NCBI GenBank assembly: GCA_964019135.1
Contig: OZ025258.1
Span: 4,483,961-4,547,960, forward strand
Direction of reading: 5' to 3'
Length of the DNA stretch: 64,000 bases
Source of the DNA: Arenicola marina
Taxonomy: Eukaryota > Annelida > Polychaeta > Arenicolidae
Shown in pieces: positions 58,866-64,000 of the stretch (position 1 is the stretch's first letter; every line of letters starts with the position of its first letter). The notes beneath the pieces were generated by a model that had not been told where the DNA came from, did not search any database, and saw only the letters and a program-made list of their open reading frames with translations. The position numbers and the translations under genes were made by a program.

Positions 58866-60992
58866 AGAGGTCAAGGCCGCATCATTAGCATCATTAGGGT
58901 TTTAGGCATAGGGGGTAGATTGCACTCAGGGTTTGGGTTGGGGTCAGGGTTAGGTACCCTCGTTTTCGCACGCCGCCTCGCCTGCCTCTTGCGGAAGGGC
59001 CGCCCGCACTGTCAAGGCCGCGTCATTACCATCTTTAGGGTTTTAGGCATAGGGGGTAGATTGCGCTCAGGGTTTGGGTTGGCGTCAGGGTTAGGTACCT
59101 GCTTGTTTACACGCCGCCTCGCCTGCCTCTTGCGAAGGCCCGCCCGCTCTGTCAAGGCCGCATCTTTACCATCTTCAGGGTTTTAGGCATAGGGGGAAGA
59201 TTGCGCTCAGGGTTTGAGTTGGGGTCAGGGTTAGGTACCCTCTTTTTCACCCGCCGCCTCACCTGCCTTTCCGGTAAGGGCCGCCCGCTCTGTCAAAGCC
59301 GCATCGTTACCATCTTTTTAGGCATAGGGTGTAGATTGCGCTCAAGGTTTGGGTTGGGGTCAGGGTTAGGTACCCTCTTTTTCACCCGCCGCCTCACCTG
59401 TCTTTCCGGTAAGGGCTGCCCGCTCTCTCAAGTCCGCATCATTACCATCTTCAGGGTTTTAGGCAGAGGGGCTAGATTGCGCTCAGGGTTTGGGTTGGGG
59501 TCAGAGTTAGGTACCCTCTTTTTCACCCGCCGCCTCACCGGCCTTTCCAGTAAGGGCCGCCCGCTCTGTCAAGGCCGCATCGTTATCATCTTTAGGGTTC
59601 TAGGCATAGGGGGTAGATTGCGCTCAGGGTTTGGGTTGGGGTCAGCGTTAGGTACCCTCTTTTTCACACGCCGCCTCGCCTGCCTCTTGCGAAGGCCCGC
59701 CCGCTCTGTCAAGGCCGCATCTTTACCATCTTCAGGGTTTTAGGCATAGGGGGAAGATTGCGCTCAGGGTTTGAGTTGGGGTCAGGGTTAGGTACCCTCT
59801 TTTTCACCCGCCGACTCACCTGCCTTTCCGGTAAGGGCCGCCCGCTCTGTCAAAGCTGCATTGGTTACCATCTTTTTAGGCATAGGGTGTAGATTGCGCT
59901 CAAGGTTGGGGTTGAGGTCAGGGTTAGGTACCCTCTTTCTGACCCGCCGCCTCACCTGCCTTTCCGGTAAGGGCCGCCCGCTCTGTCAAAGCCGCATCGT
60001 TACCATCTTTTTAGGCATAGGGTGTAGATTGCGCTCAGGGTTTGTGTTGGGGTCAGGGTTAGGTACCCTCTTTTTCACCCGCCGCCTCACCGGCCTTTCC
60101 AGTAAGGGCCGCCCGCTCTGTCAAAGCCGCATCGTTACCATCTTTAGGGTTCTAGGCATAGGGGGGAGATTGCGCTCAGGGTTTGGGTTGGGTTCAGGGT
60201 TAGGTACCCTCTTTCTCACACGCCGCCTCGCCTACCTCTTGCGGAAGGCCCGCCCGCTCTGTCAAGGCCGCATCATTACCATCTTTAGGGTTTTAGGCAT
60301 AGGGGTCGATTGCGCTCAGGGTTTGAGTTGGGGTCAGGGCTAGGTACCCTCTTTTTCACACGCCGCCTCGCCTGCCTTTTTAGGAAGGCCCGCCCGCTCT
60401 GTCCAACCCGCTGCTTTACCATCTTTAGGGTTTTAGGCATAGGGGGTAGATTACGCTCAGGGTTTGAGTTGGAGTCAGGGTTAGGTACCCTTTTTTTCAT
60501 ACGCCACCTCACCTGCCTTTCCGGTAAGGGCCGCCCGCCTTGTCAAAGCCGCATCATTACCATCTTTAGGGTATTAGGCATAGGGGGTAGATTGCGCTCA
60601 GGGTTTGGGTTGGGGTCAGGGTTAGGTACCATCTTTTTCACACGCCGCCTCGCCTGCCTCATGCGGCAGGCCCGCCCGCTCTGTCAAAGCCACTGCGTTA
60701 CCATCTTTAGGGTTTTAGGCATAGGGGGTAGATTGCGCTCAGGGTTTGGGGCGGGGTGAGGGTTAGGTACCCTCTTTTTCACCCGCCGCCTCACCTGCCT
60801 TTCCGGTAAGGGCCGCCCGCTCTGTCAAAGCCGCATCGTTACCATCTTTAGGGTTCTAGGCATAGGGGGTAGATTGCGCTCAGGGTTCGGGTTAGGGCCA
60901 GGGTTAGGTACCCTCTTTTTCACACGCCGCCTCGCCTGCCTCTTGCGGAAGGCCCGCCCGCTCTGTCAAGGCCGCATCATTACCATCTTTAG
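58866..60992 (-). repeat. 141-bp array B4, inverted (about 15 units)
   Basis: The plus strand now reads TTTAGGGTTTTAGGCATAGG, GGGTAGATTGCGCTCAGGGT, TTGGGTTGGGGTCAGGGTTA, GGTACCCTCTTTTTCAC, the reverse complement of B1-B3. The array stops abruptly at ACCATCTTTAGG, where unique DNA starts. Confidence 0.96.
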
Positions 60993-61352
60993 GACTTATC
61001 TGCTGATAGGGACACTTGACTGAGAATTTTGCCGGAAAATCGATGAGATGAGAACAAAACTGAGGTTCTATTTAATGGATTTATTTGAGTTTTCATCTGG
61101 CGAACTGGCGAACTAGGGTAAGGTTTAGTCTATGCATACATAAAGGTAGCCCAACGCACAATCCTTCCATTGCAGCCCTAACTCAGGAAATCGGCACCTA
61201 CTGCGCATTTCTGTAATTAACAAACCTTACGCTGACGGGTATGTTGCAATTTCCGGTGTTTAGCCACTGGACGTCAACACGAGCACATGTCGCACGTTGT
61301 CGGAGTGAACTGGGTGTAATCAGCTGATAAATTACACATCCAGAGAAGAACA
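60993..61352. other. Unique sequence; probable 5' flank/UTR of the next gene
   Basis: First non-repetitive DNA right of the satellite domain. It directly precedes the RBM19-like start codon. No TATA box is evident. Confidence 0.4.
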
Positions 61353-61388
61353 ATGTCCAGAATTATAATCAAGAATTTGCCGCAGGGT
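61353..61388 (+). CDS. RBM19: First coding exon of an RBM19-like RNA-binding protein (gene continues beyond window)
   Basis: ATG at 61353 starts MSRIIIKNLPQG, followed by GT|GTAGGT-type donor sequence at 61389. Animal RBM19 (Mrd1) proteins begin MSRLIVKNLPNG or similar, the first strand (RNP2) of their first RRM. The codon has A at -3, a good initiation context. RBM19/Mrd1 is a nucleolar protein with several RRMs needed for pre-rRNA processing. Only twelve residues support this. No second exon was found in the remaining 2.6 kb, so a long first intron is required. Other RRM proteins or chance remain possible. Confidence 0.5.
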
Positions 61389-62285
61389 GTAGGTACCTTT
61401 GGATTATCTGAGTGGTGTCCTTACGATGAGATGAAGTAAAGTAATACAGCCTCTGACCTCTTCCTCCCGGTTTCTTCCTCCCCTGACCACTGCCACTGGC
61501 ACTGCATCGCCATAGCCCAGAACCCTTGGCTGTGTGGGCTGAAACACAGCCTAGTAGCATTCCATAGTAAAATTCTGGTCTGGAACAACCCCATTTCGGG
61601 GTTGTTTGACTTTGAGCAAGTGTAGCTCTGATTCTCTTTTGCTGTGGGAAACGTTTTATAACAGAAACAAACCTTAATCCTTTTCTTATTACTTCTTGAC
61701 AAGTATAATGACTAATCACACAAGTAACCTTTCTTGAAAGGCAAAAATAGTCCAGTCTGTCACCAGAAATTCATGACATATGAAAACATGTGTTTTCACT
61801 GACCCAATGACTGGGTCCCTGAACAATGAACCAATTAGCATGGCTTATAATATCATGTGATGACCTTGCACATGTGTAGTGATCAACTTCCTGTAAAAAA
61901 AATGGTGGCATGTTGTTGTCAATTTTTATGCCAGTAGGCAATTATGGCTCCTTTTGAAGAGTTCAACAACTTTGGAAGAGTTCATACATCAGTAATTATA
62001 TGTAGAAAAGTACTTTTACATTGTTGAAACTAATTATGATAGCTGTACTTAAACAATTCAATTTGTCATGTGAAGTTGTCTTCTCACTATAGAATGCTAC
62101 ATGGCTATGATTCTTCAACCATAGCCATAGATTCATGGCTAGCATCGCCATCACGGCATCAGACTCAGTTAGTCCCATTACGTGCCAGTTTTAACAGGCG
62201 TCCAGTCGTACCTCGGCAACAACGCCACAAGGTTGGGGCTAGCCTTGACACATGGCTCTCTTGACCTCGCACCTAAAGGAGACGA
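61389..62285. other. No coding exon recognised; putative intron sequence
   Basis: Contains short minus-strand frames without family motifs, and a local hairpin around 62100-62140 (CATGGCTATGATTCTTCAAC and CATAGCCAT words). Confidence 0.4.
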
Positions 62286-62894
62286 GAGAGAGCCATGAAG
62301 CCAGTTTCGGTTGTGAGCGTTGATTTAAAAATCAGCACCCTTCACTGGCTTCAGGCGTCGATTGCAGAAAGTACAGAAATAAACGGTCCTTATCAATTTG
62401 TCAAGTTGTTCTTCAGACCTTTATAGTTTCAAGGGCAATGAGATTGAGAACAAACAAAATCCACCACTTTTTGTACTGGTGAAAGTTTTCAACAACAAAT
62501 TTCAACAACTTTCCCCGCCGTCATGTCGCTGTTACGTCACAGTTTTCGTTGATCTCCCGGCAGACTGAGCTTGTTCCTCACATCACAATTTTTCCTAGGA
62601 CTATGGCGTACGCGTAACGCCATCTGCCGGGAGATGGACGAGAACTGTGACGTAACAGAAACATAGCCGCAAGAAGAAGTTGTAAAAATTGTTGTTGGAA
62701 AGTTTTGCCAGCACAAAAAGTGATCACATTTGTGTGTATTCAATCACTTTGCCGACAGAACTATAAAGGTATGAAGAATACCTTGACACATCGTTAAGGA
62801 CCGTTTATGTGTGTACTTTTCTATAATCGCCGCCCGAAGAGTGCATATTTTTTAATCAATGCTAAATTTGAATGTTTACTTCATGGCCCTCCGG
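62286..62894. mobile_element. 609-bp palindromic MITE-like element
   Basis: The two halves are imperfect reverse complements: GAGAGCCATGAAG with CTTCATGGCCCTC at the ends; ATAAACGGTCCTTA with TAAGGACCGTTTAT; CAGACCTTTATAG with CTATAAAGGTATG; and CTGTTACGTCACAGTT with AACTGTGACGTAACAG near the centre. No transposase frame and no clear target duplication. It probably lies in the first intron of the RBM19-like gene. Confidence 0.82.
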
Positions 62895-63239
62895 CCCACT
62901 CCCCAGAGCGGATAAGCCAGGGAGGGGCATGCAACAGGGCTAGGTTGGGGCTAGGCATCAGTCACTGAGTCAGTGGCCGTGGCAGTGCCTAGGTGCTATT
63001 GGCTGCCAATCAATTTGGCCTCGGGGGGAGTGTGGCGAAGCAGGGTGGTGGATAGCGGGGGCTTGGTTGGTCAGTTTGTTGTGGGATGGAGTGGCAAACT
63101 TGCGGAAACAGAGAAAGGGATTAAGATACAGACTGACACAGTGCCAGTGGAATGATCAAGCTGGCAACCAGCTGAGACCGGATGTTAATTAAGCAGTTTA
63201 AATTAACCAGCTTAATATACTGGGCCTGTAGGATATATG
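62895..63239. other. No recognised feature
   Basis: GC-moderate sequence with short frames, none recognised. Confidence 0.4.
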
Positions 63240-63525
63240 GGATGTCAGCAGTGGAACCTCAGCAGCCTGGGGGATATTGGCATATAGGACGTCGGCAAAC
63301 TAGGAGATGTTGGCAGCCTAGGGGATGTTGGCATATTAGACTTTGGCAGCCTGGGGGATGCTGGCATATACGACACCAGTAGCCTGGGGGATTATGGCAT
63401 ATGGGATGTAGGCAGCCTGGGGGCGCTGGCATATGAGACTTAGGCAGCTTGGGGGATTATGGCATATGGGATGTAGGCAGCCTCGGGGATGGTGGTATAT
63501 GGGATATAGACCAGTGGATAGCAGC
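63240..63525. repeat. Minisatellite of about 38-45 bp units (7-8 copies)
   Basis: The unit GGCAGCCTGGGGGATGTTGG plus CATATNGGACGT recurs with substitutions, for example at 63263, 63309, 63345, 63381 and 63450. The frame WHIGRRQTRRCWQPRGCWHI is a translation of the repeat. Confidence 0.88.
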
Positions 63526-64000
63526 ATGAGAGATGGCGGTGTGGATGAGACAATGTCGTTACCATCAATACATAAACATGTGCTGTTCCCCTTGATGTCA
63601 ATGCAATATGCACTAGATGTATCAAATAAGAGAATCCTTAATTACAAGATGATCAAAGTTATTCTTGTAAATATGTTCAGTGGATTGCTTGCAACTATCT
63701 CTATGATATGCCTCCAGGGACAGATATTATTTTTGGATGTCACCTGTCCTGTTGGGCATGCAGTATTGAGATTGACCTACCCCCCTGAAAATTTACCTGT
63801 CCTATCAAATTGAGAAACAATAACTTTGATACCAATAAGGATCAATTTATTTACTGTGCTATTTACAAGGATTTCGATGATTCTGCAATGTCATGTTCTG
63901 AAACATAAGCACCTGTTACTGAGCGCATAGTTTTCCGATGCAATACTGTGGGGGACCAAAAAATAAAGGCTACAATTCGGTTATTGTGTGCATTGATCAG
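63526..64000. other. No recognised feature up to window end
   Basis: A plus-strand frame to 63813 has a hydrophobic stretch but no recognisable domain. An AATAAAGG lies near 63962. Confidence 0.35.

Noticed and set aside
33291-60992. True telomere
   Set aside because: TTAGGG-like words are embedded in 137-141 bp units, and unique genic DNA follows on both sides. No uninterrupted telomeric array is present.
63433-63813. 126-codon frame near the window end as a gene
   Set aside because: The first third is minisatellite and the rest has no recognisable domain or supporting splice structure.

Overview
The window looks like a metazoan, probably marine-invertebrate, genomic segment. Support comes from introns with GT/AG ends, AATAAA signals, a carbohydrate sulfotransferase gene, metazoan-type LINEs (CR1/L2/Jockey-like and L1/Tx1-like), a Gypsy-type LTR fossil, a THAP-domain fossil and many MITE-like palindromes. 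The exact phylum cannot be read from it. No rRNA, convincing tRNA, CRISPR array or bacterial-style operon was seen.

Layout: 1-2,760 is a 47-bp minisatellite. 2,764-5,000 holds an orphan open frame and three decayed LINE pieces. 6,483-8,888 is a broken Gypsy/Metaviridae fossil. 9,200-20,500 is AT-rich and gene-poor, with small tandem duplications, a damaged THAP exon, two related foldback elements, a TA-flanked MITE and a 61-bp retroposed insert. 20,842-22,831 is the one well-supported host gene, a two-exon type II Golgi-type carbohydrate sulfotransferase. An inverted-repeat insertion begins six bases after its stop codon, and a 22-bp minisatellite rich in Myb-like sites lies further downstream.

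From 24,090 to 60,992 (about 37 kb) the DNA is a composite satellite domain. A module recurs in the order leader (about 88 bp), 70-bp GC-rich array (A), telomere-like 137-bp (C) and/or 141-bp (B) arrays, and a low-copy U block. Three modules run forward (leaders at 24,090, 41,052 and 47,251). A fourth, partial one is inverted (57,733-60,992) and meets the third at a palindrome centred near 57,508. The B and C units carry (TTAGGG)-like, G-quadruplex-capable segments on the minus strand and show higher-order periods of 412 bp (three C units) and 1,551 bp (eleven B units). Two unrelated LINEs are inserted in array A1 at the same 12-bp part of the 70-bp unit. This resembles a subtelomeric or other heterochromatic satellite region, but chromosome position cannot be read from the sequence.

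Beyond 60,993 unique sequence resumes. An exon-like start at 61,353 matches the N-terminus of the RNA-binding protein RBM19, with its remaining exons apparently outside the window. A 609-bp palindromic element and a 40-bp-type minisatellite follow. The many long open frames in the arrays are by-products of stop-poor repeats, not likely genes.
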